Shown here in pieces: positions 1 to 8,398 of a stretch of 29,497 nt of DNA. The notes beneath the pieces are model-generated. The model was not told where the DNA came from. It saw only the letters and a program-made list of their open reading frames with translations, and searched no databases. The position numbers and the translations under genes are program-made. Location of the stretch: NCBI GenBank assembly GCA_948676835.1, contig CAPOZU010000013.1, positions 31,992-61,488 on the forward strand. Direction: 5' to 3'. This DNA comes from an uncultured Clostridia bacterium. GTDB taxonomy: Bacteria; Bacillota; Clostridia; TANB77; CAG-508. Position 1 is the stretch's first letter. Each line of letters begins with the position of its first letter.

Positions 1-245
1 ACTAGCAAGTTGCGACACCAAGGTGTATAAGAAAATAATATAAAATATTTTTATGAATTATATTAAATATAAATTTTGATAAGTATTCTACAATATCATA
101 CTGAAAATTTTCTATGTCAATATTATAATTAGCAAAATTTCACTCACACAAATAATAATTTCTTTAATTATATTACAAATAAACAAATTTTCAACATGAG
201 TATGAAATGTTAATAAAAATTTTTTGAAAAAAATGAAAAAAATAC
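1..245. other. AT-rich non-coding region upstream of mraZ
   Basis: No reading frame with a credible start and SD was found on either strand in this stretch. It is extremely A+T rich with many stops in all frames. A small inverted repeat (ACACC-aa-GGTGT, about 14-25) lies near the left edge and may belong to whatever precedes the window. Nothing else recognisable is seen before the mraZ promoter. Confidence 0.5.
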
Positions 246-274
246 TTGCAAAAGAAAATTTTATATATTAAAAT
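246..274 (+). promoter_or_regulatory. Sigma-A-type promoter of mraZ
   Basis: TTGCAA (246-251) and TAAAAT (269-274) are separated by exactly 17 bp, just upstream of the MraZ boxes. The same spacing and -10 recur at several other promoters in this window. Confidence 0.7.
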
Positions 275-281
275 TTAATTG

Positions 282-318
282 AAGTGGAGAGAAGTGGAAC
301 AAAGTGGTAGAAAAGTGG
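282..318 (+). promoter_or_regulatory. MraZ operator, four AAGTGG repeats
   Basis: Four direct copies of AAGTGG start at 282, 292, 302 and 313, giving 10-, 10- and 11-bp periods on one face of the helix. MraZ is known to bind tandem GTG(G)-type repeats of about 10-bp period upstream of its own gene. The array lies between the -10 box and the mraZ start, where binding would repress transcription of the cluster. The link to MraZ is inferred from motif and position. Confidence 0.85.
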
Positions 319-334
319 AAGGAGATGTAGCCTA

Positions 335-760
335 GTGTTAATTGGTGAATTTGAACATTCTCTAGATGCTAAAGGTAGACTTATAATGCCTGCAAAGCTT
401 AGAGAAGACATTGGTGAAAAGTTCATAATAACTAAAGGTTTGGACGGATGTTTATTTGCTTTTTCACTTGAAGAGTGGAAAAACTTTGAACAAAAATTAA
501 GAACACTTCCAATTTCTAATAAGGATGCAAGAGCATTCTCAAGATTTTTCTTCGCTGGAGCAATTGATTGTGAAATCGATAAACAAGGTAGATTCCTAAT
601 TTCAAGCAACTTAAGAGAATTTGCTGAATTCATAAAAGATGTTGTTATAGTTGGTATGGATTCTAGAATTGAAATTTGGAGTAAAGAAAAATGGCAACAA
701 TGTAATGAAGATATTTCCGCAGATGAAATTGCAGAAAAAATGGAAATGTTAGGTATATAA
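335..760 (+). CDS. mraZ: Transcriptional regulator MraZ
   Basis: This 141-residue protein has the typical MraZ length and two SpoVT/AbrB-like half-domains. The conserved turns are visible as DAKGR (residues 11-15) and DKQGR (82-86). MraZ is a ring-shaped DNA-binding regulator of the division and cell-wall cluster that begins with its own gene. The GTG start at 335 is chosen because GGAG lies upstream (about 319-324) and the N-terminus MLIGEFEHSLDAKGR matches the family start. The four AAGTGG boxes just upstream make autoregulation very likely. The next gene, rsmH, would normally follow almost directly, but here a 394-base repeat-rich spacer intervenes. Confidence 0.95.
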   Translation: MLIGEFEHSLDAKGRLIMPAKLREDIGEKFIITKGLDGCLFAFSLEEWKNFEQKLRTLPISNKDARAFSRFFFAGAIDCEIDKQGRFLISSNLREFAEFIKDVVIVGMDSRIEIWSKEKWQQCNEDISADEIAEKMEMLGI

Positions 761-761
761 G

Positions 762-786
762 TATATAACTTGCTAAAGTTTATATA
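762..786 (+). other. Small hairpin just after the mraZ stop
   Basis: TATATAACTT (762-771) and AAGTTTATATA (776-786) pair around loop GCTA with one bulged base. There is no T tract, so it is not a convincing terminator. It could be an mRNA 3'-end or processing structure separating mraZ from the repeat array. Confidence 0.35.
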
Positions 787-788
787 AA

Positions 789-1082
789 TGCTAAAGATAA
801 AAAATTAAAAGTACAAAAGATTACTAATTTACAAATGAAAAAAGTATACAAAAGAAAAAAACATACAAAAGATAAAATTTAAAAATACTAAAGAAAAAAC
901 ATACAAAAGACAAATGCTTTAGTTTTACTAAAGAAAAAAGTAAAATAACTACAAAAGAAATTTTGTAAACAAAAGAAAAGATATATAATTTACTAAGGTA
1001 AAAATATATAGTACAAAAGATTAAAACATACAAAAGAGAAAGTAAGAAAAGTACAAAAGAAAAAATTACAATTTAGCAAAGA
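789..1082 (+). repeat. Interspersed TAC(A/T)AAAGA repeat array
   Basis: About 13-15 copies of a 9-mer close to TACAAAAGA or TACTAAAGA occur in 294 bases, with starts at 789, 812, 847, 864, 886, 902, 926, 950, 968, 991, 1012, 1029, 1052 and 1074 plus weaker ones near 822 and 830. Six or more copies are exact TACAAAAGA. Spacing is mostly 16-24 bp and the intervening bases vary. No start codon with an SD opens a sustained frame on the + strand, and spacing changes break any frame, so it is non-coding. It fills the spacer between mraZ and rsmH. One more exact copy lies upstream of murE at 4640-4648. Function unknown. Confidence 0.8.
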
Positions 1083-1107
1083 CAGTTGGTATAAATTTAC
1101 CAACTGT
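1082..1107 (+). other. 10-bp perfect hairpin upstream of rsmH
   Basis: ACAGTTGGTA (1082-1091) and TACCAACTGT (1098-1107) form a perfect 10-bp stem with loop TAAATT. The following bases (TTATGCTATA) are only mildly T-rich. It might be a weak terminator, a processing site closing the repeat region, or an operator. TTGGTA (1086-1091) and TATGCT (1109-1114) with 17-bp spacing could be a weak promoter, in which case the dyad would overlap it. Confidence 0.5.
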
Positions 1108-1154
1108 TTATGCTATATAGGAAAATCAAAACGTTTTATCGAGAGGTAAAGATT

Positions 1155-2083
1155 TTGGAATTTAATCACAAATCGGTTATGTTAGCAGAATGCATTGAAG
1201 GTCTGAATATTAAGCCTGATGGTATATATGTGGACGGAACAATGGGGCGGAGCTGGTCACAGCAAAGAAATAGTAAAAAGAATATCTGAGAATGGGCTTC
1301 TTGTCGGAATTGATAGAGACGAAGAGGCTATTTGTGTTGCTAGAGAAAGATTAAGTGATTTTGAGAATGTTATTTTTGTACATGATAATCATGATAATAT
1401 AAAAAATATTTTGGAAGAACAAAAAATTGCAGAAGTTGATGGAATCCTGTTAGATTTAGGAGTTTCTTCATATCAACTTGATGAGAGAAATAGAGGCTTC
1501 AGCTACATGGGAGAAGCCGAACTTGATATGAGAATGGATAAGTCACAGAAATTTACAGCAAAAGATGTTGTAAATAAATATAGTGAAGAAGATTTAGCTA
1601 GAATAATTTTTGAGTATGGAGAAGAAAGATACTCTAGAAAAATTGCAAGAAAAATTGTGGAATATAGAAAAAGTAAGGATATTGAGACAACAGAAGAATT
1701 AGTAAACATTATAAAAAGTGTTATTCCTTTTTCAAAAGGAGATGGACATCCTGCAAAAAGAACTTTTCAAGCAATAAGAATAGAAGTAAATGATGAAATA
1801 AAACCTTTATATAATACAATAATTGATTGCATAGACAGTTTAAAAAGTGGTGGAAGATTATGCGTTTTAACATTTCACTCTTTGGAAGATAGAGCTGTAA
1901 AGAATGCTTTTAATGATTGTGTGCGGAAAATGCACTTGTCCGCCAGGATTACCATATTGTGTATGTGGAGCAAAAACTAAAGGAAAGATAATTACAAGAA
2001 AGCCAATGCTTCCATCAGAAGAAGAAATGAATGAAAATTCAAGAAGTAAAAGTGCAAAATTAAGAATTTTTGAAAAGATATAA
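1155..2083 (+). pseudogene. rsmH: 16S rRNA m4C1402 methyltransferase RsmH (MraW), two frameshifts
   Basis: RsmH methylates N4 of C1402 in 16S rRNA using S-adenosylmethionine. Reading begins at TTG 1155 (SD AGAGG at 1142-1146) with MEFNHKSVMLAECIEG and YVDGTMG. The frame then breaks in a GGGG run (1244-1247) inside the SAM motif; one base too many shifts to GGAGHSKEIV. The main body follows intact: LLDLGVSSYQLDE, RNRGFSY, HPAKRTFQAIRIEVN, LTFHSLEDRAVK. A second +1 shift near 1921-1927 leads to GKCTCPPGLPYCVCG, ITRKP, and RSKSAKLRIFEKI, ending at TAA 2081-2083. The uninterrupted middle part alone is an ORF at 1219-1980. All domains of a normal-length RsmH are present across three frames, so this is either very recent decay or two single-base sequence errors. 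Confidence 0.85.
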
Positions 2084-2128
2084 TATTGATATTAACATAG
2101 ATTACAAATGAAAGGAGGAAAGAAAAGT

Positions 2129-2722
2129 ATGGCAAATAACTATAGTTATCAGTATGGGACAAATCCTCGAAAATTAGATACTAATTACTCAAGGCCAAAA
2201 AAGAAAAGTGTTTCAAACCAAAAGAAAAAAAGTGTAACTACAAAAACTAAGAAAAAAGTGTCAAAGCAGCCACAGAAAACCCTAAAAAAGAATGATAACA
2301 AATCTAATGAGAAGAAAAATGAAATTAAAAAAGAAAAATTAGCTAACTTTAAAATAAAATTTTCTATTGGATGTAAAACAGTATTAATATTTGCTGCATT
2401 TTTCTTTATAATCTTTAGAGAGGCTCAAATAAATGAATTGTTTTCAAATATTCAAAAGTTAAAAACATCAATAACTACTATTCAAAAAGAAAATGATCAG
2501 CTAGAAATAAATATTCAAAATAGTATAAATGCAAATAATATAGAGCAAGCAGCGAAAGAGTTGTTAGGTATGCAAAAATTAACTTCTAAGCAAACAGTAT
2601 ATATATCTTTACCAAAAGAAGACTATGTTGAACATAGTACTGAAGAAGTAATAATAGGAGAAGAAAAAAACTGGTTTGAATCATTTATAAATAGCATAAA
2701 AACCATAAGTGAAAAAAAATAA
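2129..2722 (+). CDS. ftsL: FtsL-like cell division protein
   Basis: This 197-residue protein has the layout of FtsL/DivIC-type septal proteins: a long lysine-rich cytoplasmic N-terminus (about residues 20-75), one membrane span (about 78-96, VLIFAAFFFIIF) and a short extracytoplasmic coiled coil (about 100-145) rich in I, L, E and N. FtsL partners with DivIC/FtsB and DivIB/FtsQ to control the FtsW-PBP septal synthase. The identification rests on topology and on its place between rsmH and the class B PBP, because FtsL is poorly conserved in sequence. ATG 2129 is preferred over an in-frame ATG at 2108 because AAGGAGG (2112-2118) lies between them at 10-nt spacing. A terminator follows directly. 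Confidence 0.75.
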   Translation: MANNYSYQYGTNPRKLDTNYSRPKKKSVSNQKKKSVTTKTKKKVSKQPQKTLKKNDNKSNEKKNEIKKEKLANFKIKFSIGCKTVLIFAAFFFIIFREAQINELFSNIQKLKTSITTIQKENDQLEINIQNSINANNIEQAAKELLGMQKLTSKQTVYISLPKEDYVEHSTEEVIIGEEKNWFESFINSIKTISEKK

Positions 2723-2763
2723 AACATTATTATACTTTGATTTGTATAATAATGTTTTTTTTC
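2723..2763 (+). terminator. Intrinsic terminator after ftsL
   Basis: AACATTATTATAC (2723-2735) pairs perfectly with GTATAATAATGTT (2744-2756) around an 8-nt loop, and is followed by a run of T. It lies directly after the ftsL stop and splits the division cluster into at least two transcription units, although readthrough is possible because the stem is AT-rich. Confidence 0.85.
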
Positions 2764-2776
2764 TTTAATAATAAGC

Positions 2777-2804
2777 TTGTTTAGTTCTTTTTTTAGAATA
2801 TACT
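2777..2804 (+). promoter_or_regulatory. Possible promoter of the PBP gene
   Basis: TTGTTT (2777-2782) and TATACT (2799-2804) are 16 bp apart, between the ftsL terminator and the PBP start at 2839. The terminator upstream makes a local promoter likely. The -35 match is moderate. Confidence 0.35.
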
Positions 2805-2838
2805 AATAAAATTAAATAACAAAAATATTGGAGGCAAT

Positions 2839-4620
2839 ATGATTAATAGTAATTTAGATTCTAAGAAAAAGATTATTTTTATTTTAATTGTTTGTACAAT
2901 TATATGGTTTATAATTATTGCAAGATTAGTATTTATACAATTAATAGAAGGTGAGAAATGGACTACAAAAGCAAATAATCAGTTATATATAAGTAGAATA
3001 ATTACAGCTAATAGAGGAACCATATATGATGCAAGTGGTAAAGTTGTTCTAGCCCAGAGTAGTTCTGTAGAAACTGTTTCAGTAAATCCACTAAATATCG
3101 CAAAAGAAAATAAGGAAAAAGTTGCAAAAGCTTTTTCTGAAATATTTGAATTAGATTACGATAAAGTATTAAAAAAAGTTAATAAAAAAAGTTCTATTGA
3201 GACAATTATAAAAAGAGTAGATAAAGAAAAAACAGATAGCTTAAGAATTTGGATGCAAGAAAATAATATTTATACAGGAATTAATATAGATGAAGATACA
3301 AAAAGATATTATCCATATTCCACTTTAGCGTCACATATTATAGGATTTGTAGGAAGCGATAACCAAGGATTAGACGGAATTGAGGCAAAATATGATGAAA
3401 TTCTAACTGGTGAAAATGGTAGTATAAGCAAAATGATGGATGCAAAAGGAAATATTATAGGCGATAATGGGGAAAATTATGAAGATTCAAATAGGGGAAA
3501 TGATTTAGTATTAAGTATAGATATGAATATTCAGGCAATAGTTGAGAAATACTTAGAAGAAGCATGTATAGAAAATGTTTGTACAGATGGTGGAAATATA
3601 ATTGTTATGGATCCCAATAATGGTGATATACTAGCAATGGCAACATACCCATATTATGATTTAAATAATCCTTATGAAATAACTGATGAAACAATAGCAG
3701 GGATGTGGGGAGAGTTAGATAGCGGAGAAAAAAATAAATATTTACAATCAATGTGGAGAAATAAGGCAGTTGCAGATACATATGAACCTGGTTCAACATT
3801 TAAATTAGTAACAGCTTCAGCATCACTTGAAGAAGGAATTGCTGAAACAGATAGACAGGGATCATATAATTGTGGTGGAAGTATTGAAATAGCAGGCGTA
3901 AGAATAAAATGTTGGAGATATTATAGACCACATGGAGGTCAAAGCCTAAGAGAAGCATTAATGAATTCATGTAATCCAGTTTTTATAGGATTAGGGCAAA
4001 AATTAGGTGTTTCTAAATATTATGAATACTTAAGAAAATTTGGATTTTTAGAAAAAACAGGAATTGATTTAATTGGAGAAGCTAAATCAATATTTTTAAA
4101 GGAAGAAAAAGTAGGACCAGTTGAACTTGCAACAATAAGTTTTGGTCAGAGATTTGAAGTTACACCAATACAAATGATTACAATGGTTTCATCAATTGCA
4201 AATGATGGTATATATGTAAAACCAAGAGTGGTAAAAGCTGTTGTAGATTCCAAAACAGGAGAAAGAAAAGATTTAGAACCAGTTTTTAAAGATGAAGTAA
4301 TATCTAAAGAAACTTCAGAAAAAGTTTTAAGTATGATGACATCTGTTGTTTCAGAAGGAACTGGAAAAAATGCAAGAGTACAAGGTTACAATGTAGGAGG
4401 AAAAACAGGAACCTCAGAAGATGGTGTAAACACAGGAAAGTATGTAACATCGTTTATAGGAGTTGCACCAACAGATGATCCCAAAGTAACTATTTTGGTT
4501 ACTTTATATAATCCTACAGGAGAGTCTGGACATCAAGGAGGAACAGTAGCAGCACCTGTTGCAGGAAAAGTTTTAAATGAAGTAATAAACTATTTAGAAA
4601 TTTCACCTACAGAAGAATAA
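2839..4620 (+). CDS. ftsI: Class B penicillin-binding protein (FtsI/SpoVD type)
   Basis: This 593-residue membrane-anchored transpeptidase cross-links peptidoglycan together with the SEDS glycosyltransferase FtsW. One membrane anchor spans about residues 12-35, followed by the class B N-terminal (pedestal) domain with TANRGTIYDASG (56-67). The three catalytic motifs of the transpeptidase domain are visible: STFK (Ser319, Lys322), SCN (377-379) and KTGT (522-525). The protein ends shortly after the catalytic domain and lacks the C-terminal PASTA repeat found in many Firmicute PBP2x and SpoVD proteins. GGAGG at 2831-2835 supports ATG 2839. Position between ftsL and murE indicates a septal role; whether it is the vegetative FtsI or sporulation SpoVD cannot be decided from sequence alone. 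Confidence 0.93.
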   Translation: MINSNLDSKKKIIFILIVCTIIWFIIIARLVFIQLIEGEKWTTKANNQLYISRIITANRGTIYDASGKVVLAQSSSVETVSVNPLNIAKENKEKVAKAFSEIFELDYDKVLKKVNKKSSIETIIKRVDKEKTDSLRIWMQENNIYTGINIDEDTKRYYPYSTLASHIIGFVGSDNQGLDGIEAKYDEILTGENGSISKMMDAKGNIIGDNGENYEDSNRGNDLVLSIDMNIQAIVEKYLEEACIENVCTDGGNIIVMDPNNGDILAMATYPYYDLNNPYEITDETIAGMWGELDSGEKNKYLQSMWRNKAVADTYEPGSTFKLVTASASLEEGIAETDRQGSYNCGGSIEIAGVRIKCWRYYRPHGGQSLREALMNSCNPVFIGLGQKLGVSKYYEYLRKFGFLEKTGIDLIGEAKSIFLKEEKVGPVELATISFGQRFEVTPIQMITMVSSIANDGIYVKPRVVKAVVDSKTGERKDLEPVFKDEVISKETSEKVLSMMTSVVSEGTGKNARVQGYNVGGKTGTSEDGVNTGKYVTSFIGVAPTDDPKVTILVTLYNPTGESGHQGGTVAAPVAGKVLNEVINYLEISPTEE

Positions 4621-4637
4621 ATAATTTTAAGATTTTC

Positions 4638-4666
4638 TGTACAAAAGAAATTTTTTACTATATAAT
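4638..4666 (+). promoter_or_regulatory. Possible promoter of murE
   Basis: TATAAT (4661-4666) is perfect, with TGTACA (4638-4643) 17 bp upstream as a poor -35. The -35 overlaps an exact TACAAAAGA copy (4640-4648), the same 9-mer as in the array upstream of rsmH. Confidence 0.35.
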
Positions 4667-4704
4667 AACATAGAATAAAAAGAGATTTTGGAGGTAAATT
4701 CTAA

Positions 4705-6183
4705 ATGGAATTGAAAAAACTTTTAAATGGATTAGAAAATTATAAATCTAAAGGTGATTTAAGTATAGATATAAAAAAGGTTGAATGTAATTCAAAAAAA
4801 GTTGTAGCAAACTCATTATTTATTGCAATTAAGGGTTATGATTTTGATGGTCATGAATATGTTGAAGAAGCGATTGAAAATGGGGCTGTTGCAGTTGTTT
4901 TAGATATGTCTGCAGATTTAAAAAAGATAAAAATACCTAAAACAGGTGTAACTATAATAATTATAGATGATAGTAGAAAAGCATTAGCTAAAATATCTTG
5001 TAACTATTTTGGAAATCCTTCAAAATATTTTAAATTAATTGGTGTTACAGGTACAAAAGGAAAAACAACTACAACATATATGATAAAATCAATTTTAGAA
5101 AAAGCAGGATATAAAGTAGGATTAATAGGAACTGTTGCAAATTACATAGGAGATGATTGTTTAGGATACAGTAATAGAACAACTCCTGAAAGCTTAGAAT
5201 TACAAGGATTATTTTATAAAATGGCAAAATCTAAATGTGATTATGTTGTAATGGAAGTATCTTCTCAAAGTTTGAAACTAAATAGAGTAGATGGATGCTA
5301 TTTTGATTATGCTATTTTTACAAATCTTTATAAAGATCATATCAGTTTAAAAGAACATAGTGATATGAATGAATATTTTGAATCTAAACTAAAACTTTTT
5401 ACAATGGCACCAAGAGGATTTGTAAATAGTGATGATTTTAAATGTAATAAAATAATAAAAGGTGCTCCAAATTGCAATATAAGCACTTATGCAGTAGATA
5501 ATAAAGCAGATTTACTTGCAAAGGATATTACTATAACTAATACAAGTGTTGATTTTAAAGTAAAAATTGGCATGAGGAATGAAAGAATAAAAGTAAACAT
5601 TCCAGGAAGATATAGTGTGTATAATGCACTAGCTGCAATTTCTTTAGTTAATGCAATTGGAGGAATTGATGTAGAAAAAATAAAAGAAGGATTAGAGGAA
5701 ATCGTAGTTCCAGGAAGAAATGAATTAGTTCCAAATAAAAAAGAACTTGCTATTATGATTGATTATGCTCATACAGCAGAAAGTTTAGAAAATATTTTAC
5801 AAGCAGCCAAAACATATACACCAGGAAAAGTTATATGCTTATTTGGATGTGGTGGGGATAGAGATAAAGAGAAGAGACCTCGTATGGGTGAAGTTGCTGG
5901 AAGATTGGCTGATTATACTGTTGTTACTACAGATAATCCTAGAACAGAAAAACCAGAAGATATAATTAGCGAAATTGAAGAGGGAATTTCAAAAACAAAA
6001 GGAAAATATGAAGTTGTTGTTGATAGAAAAGAAGCTATAAAAGTAGCAATAAAGCTTACAAATAAAAGAGACTTACTTATTTTAGCAGGAAAAGGACATG
6101 AAACAACACAAGAAATCAATGGAAAAAAATATCCTTTTGATGAAAGAGAAATTGTTAAAGAGATATTAGGAGAGAAGAATTAA
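4705..6183 (+). CDS. murE: UDP-MurNAc-L-Ala-D-Glu:meso-diaminopimelate ligase MurE
   Basis: This ATP-dependent cytoplasmic ligase adds the third residue of the peptidoglycan stem peptide. Its length of 492 residues is typical. The Mur-ligase P-loop GVTGTKGKTTTT lies at about 113-124, followed by MEVSSQ (183-188) and YFESK, with Lys228 at the position of the carbamylated lysine. In the C-terminal domain, DNPR (410-413) is the signature for meso-diaminopimelate rather than lysine, so the organism should make DAP-type peptidoglycan. The family motif FTNLSRDHLDYHG is altered here to FTNLYKDHISLKEHSD. GGAGG at about 4690-4694 precedes the ATG. The stop codon overlaps the mraY start by one base, which indicates translational coupling. 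Confidence 0.96.
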   Translation: MELKKLLNGLENYKSKGDLSIDIKKVECNSKKVVANSLFIAIKGYDFDGHEYVEEAIENGAVAVVLDMSADLKKIKIPKTGVTIIIIDDSRKALAKISCNYFGNPSKYFKLIGVTGTKGKTTTTYMIKSILEKAGYKVGLIGTVANYIGDDCLGYSNRTTPESLELQGLFYKMAKSKCDYVVMEVSSQSLKLNRVDGCYFDYAIFTNLYKDHISLKEHSDMNEYFESKLKLFTMAPRGFVNSDDFKCNKIIKGAPNCNISTYAVDNKADLLAKDITITNTSVDFKVKIGMRNERIKVNIPGRYSVYNALAAISLVNAIGGIDVEKIKEGLEEIVVPGRNELVPNKKELAIMIDYAHTAESLENILQAAKTYTPGKVICLFGCGGDRDKEKRPRMGEVAGRLADYTVVTTDNPRTEKPEDIISEIEEGISKTKGKYEVVVDRKEAIKVAIKLTNKRDLLILAGKGHETTQEINGKKYPFDEREIVKEILGEKN

Positions 6184-7154
6184 TGATTATACAAATAGTT
6201 TATTTACTACTAGCATTTATTTTAACTGCATTTTTAGGTAAAATTATTATTCCTATTTTAAAGAAACTTAAAGTAGGTCAAAGCGAAAGAAGTGATGGGC
6301 CTAGAGCCCATCTAAAAAAGCAAGGAACTCCTACAATGGGTGGAATTATGATGATGATTTCAATTATTTTAATTGTTGGAATATATTGTCTTATAACTCA
6401 TGATTTAGAAAAAATAACTCCAATTCTTGCTATTGCTTTAACTAGTATAGGATTCGGAATTGTAGGTTTTATAGATGATTTTAAAAAAGTAGTTTTAAAA
6501 AATACAGATGGTTTAAGTCCTAAGTTAAAAATGCTAGGACTACTAGTAATTGCCACTAGCTATACACTTTTCTTAACTAATTATATAGGAATAGGAACTG
6601 ATATAATAGTTCCTATAATAAACTATAATTTAATGTTACCAATTTGGATATTTATTCCTTTTACAATTCTTGTTATGTTATCAGCTACAAATGCAGTTAA
6701 TTTAACAGATGGAGTAGATGGATTAGCAGGAAGTGTAACAGCAATAATGGTAACAGCAATATCAATAATTGCAATAAAATTAGGATATGAAAGCATATCA
6801 ATATTTGGAAGTATAGTTGTAGGATGTTGTGCTGGATTTTTAATATATAATTTTTATAGAGCAAAAGTAATGATGGGAGATACAGGATCATTATTATTAG
6901 GTGGAGTAATTGCAAGTATGACAATTTATATGAAATTACCATTAATCTTGTTAATAATTGCAATAATTCCAATATTAGAAACATTATCAGATATCATGCA
7001 AGTAATTTATTTTAGAAGAACTGGAAAAAGATTATTTAGAATGGCTCCATTACACCATCATTTTGAATTAAGTGGATGGAGAGAAAATAAAGTTGTTGCA
7101 ATATTTTCATTAGTTACTCTAATAGCTTCAACTATAGCAGTTATTATTATTTAA
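6183..7154 (+). CDS. mraY: Phospho-MurNAc-pentapeptide transferase MraY
   Basis: MraY transfers phospho-MurNAc-pentapeptide from UDP to undecaprenyl phosphate, giving lipid I at the cytoplasmic membrane. The 323 residues form about ten hydrophobic segments. Family motifs are present in order: KKQGTPTMGG near residue 44, FIDDFKK near residue 97, NAVNLTDGVDGLAG near residue 171, MGDTGSLLLGG near residue 231, and the APLHHHFELSGW motif near residue 288. The ATG overlaps the last base of the murE stop. In most clusters murF lies before and murD after mraY; neither is here. Confidence 0.97.
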   Translation: MIIQIVYLLLAFILTAFLGKIIIPILKKLKVGQSERSDGPRAHLKKQGTPTMGGIMMMISIILIVGIYCLITHDLEKITPILAIALTSIGFGIVGFIDDFKKVVLKNTDGLSPKLKMLGLLVIATSYTLFLTNYIGIGTDIIVPIINYNLMLPIWIFIPFTILVMLSATNAVNLTDGVDGLAGSVTAIMVTAISIIAIKLGYESISIFGSIVVGCCAGFLIYNFYRAKVMMGDTGSLLLGGVIASMTIYMKLPLILLIIAIIPILETLSDIMQVIYFRRTGKRLFRMAPLHHHFELSGWRENKVVAIFSLVTLIASTIAVIII

Positions 7155-7208
7155 TAAAATTACAATTAGAAAAAAGACTTAAAATTTAGGAAGGAATGAT
7201 AACGAAAG

Positions 7209-8372
7209 ATGGCTAAAAAACAGAAAAAGTTTGGTTTACTACTGAATGGAAAATTTGATTATTCAATAGTAATAATAACATTATTATTGTTATCTGTTGG
7301 TTTAATTGTGCTTCTTTCAGCAAGTGCTCCTAAATCCTTATCAGAAGGAGATAGTAGTTATGAGTACTTTAAAAGACAAAGTATGTTTGCTGCTTTAGGA
7401 CTAATTTGTATGATTATATTATCAAAAATGGATTATAGAATTTTAAAAGTAAAAAGTCTTAGGTGGTTAATATATTTCATTACAGTAGGAATCTTAGTGG
7501 CTGTTGGTCTTACAGGTCTTGAAGAAGGTGGTGGTAAGAGATGGATAAAAATTTTAGGATTTTCATTTCAACCATCAGAATTTGCGAAAGTATCTTTATT
7601 GGTAGTATTTGCAGGTATATTAAGTGATGCAAAAGAAAATGGAAAAATAAAAAGTATATTCTCAGGTTTTTTAACTCCAATAATTTTGCTTGCTCCAATT
7701 GCATTTACAATATTAATATTGCAAAACCATTTTAGTGCTACTTTTATAATAGCAGCAATAGTATGTATACAGATGTTTGTTGTTGGAACAAGACTTACAT
7801 ATTTTATAGGAGCTGGAGGAATTGGAGGAATTGCTCTTGCAGTTTATTTAATGATATCATCATCTTCATCAGAAGGAGCAGATTTCAGATTTGATAGAAT
7901 TCAAACATGGCTTAATCCAGAAGCTGATTTCATCGGAAAAGGTTGGCAAATAAATCAAAGTTTATTTGCGATTGGTTCTGGTGGAATGTTTGGACTTGGT
8001 CTTGGAAATAGTAAACAAAAATATTTGTATTTACCAGAACCACAAAACGATTTTATTTTTGCTGTTTTAGCAGAAGAATTAGGATTTTTTGGAAGTGTTT
8101 TAGTAATATTATTATTCATGCTATTTATATGGAGAGGCGTTGTTATAGCAATGAAAGCACAAGATATTTTTGGAAGTTTAATTGCTATTGGTGTAACAAC
8201 AATGATTGGGCTTCAAGCAGTTATAAACCTTGCTGTTGTTACAAATACAATACCAGTAACTGGAATGCCATTACCATTTTTTAGTTATGGTGGATCTGCT
8301 ATGATTGCAAATCTAATGGCAATTGGATTACTGCTAAGTGTTTCAAGAAATAGCAAAACAAATTCAAACTAA
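7209..8372 (+). CDS. ftsW: SEDS peptidoglycan glycosyltransferase FtsW
   Basis: This 387-residue polytopic membrane protein belongs to the SEDS family, which polymerises lipid II with a cognate class B PBP. The first span carries LLSVGLIVLLSASAPKS, typical of FtsW. GGGKRWIKILGFSFQPSEFAK and LPEPQNDFIFAVLAEELGF are conserved SEDS segments; the aspartate in NDFIFA corresponds to the catalytic region. GMPLPFFSYGGSAM near the C-terminus is the last signature. Its place between mraY and murG and with the septal PBP supports FtsW over RodA or SpoVE, although SpoVE would look similar. AGGAAGGA (about 7189-7196) is the SD. An ATG at 7197 runs straight into a stop and is not used. Confidence 0.92.
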   Translation: MAKKQKKFGLLLNGKFDYSIVIITLLLLSVGLIVLLSASAPKSLSEGDSSYEYFKRQSMFAALGLICMIILSKMDYRILKVKSLRWLIYFITVGILVAVGLTGLEEGGGKRWIKILGFSFQPSEFAKVSLLVVFAGILSDAKENGKIKSIFSGFLTPIILLAPIAFTILILQNHFSATFIIAAIVCIQMFVVGTRLTYFIGAGGIGGIALAVYLMISSSSSEGADFRFDRIQTWLNPEADFIGKGWQINQSLFAIGSGGMFGLGLGNSKQKYLYLPEPQNDFIFAVLAEELGFFGSVLVILLFMLFIWRGVVIAMKAQDIFGSLIAIGVTTMIGLQAVINLAVVTNTIPVTGMPLPFFSYGGSAMIANLMAIGLLLSVSRNSKTNSN

Positions 8373-8398
8373 AATTGATAAGAAAGGACTTAAAATAA

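Noticed and set aside
835..882. 15-codon + strand frame (MKKVYKRKKHTKDKI) within the repeat array
   Set aside because: No SD precedes the ATG and it is made of repeat units; too short and basic to support as a gene.
824..1033. 69-codon hydrophobic frame on the minus strand between mraZ and rsmH
   Set aside because: It is produced by the reverse complement of the TACAAAAGA repeats (TCTTTTGTA), has no SD and no promoter, and its content is low-complexity.
789..1082. CRISPR-like array
   Set aside because: The 9-base unit is far too short, spacers vary and are themselves AT-rich, and no cas genes are present.
6697..6984. 95-codon leucine-rich frame opposite mraY
   Set aside because: It is a shadow of the AT-rich membrane-protein gene with no SD or coding signal.
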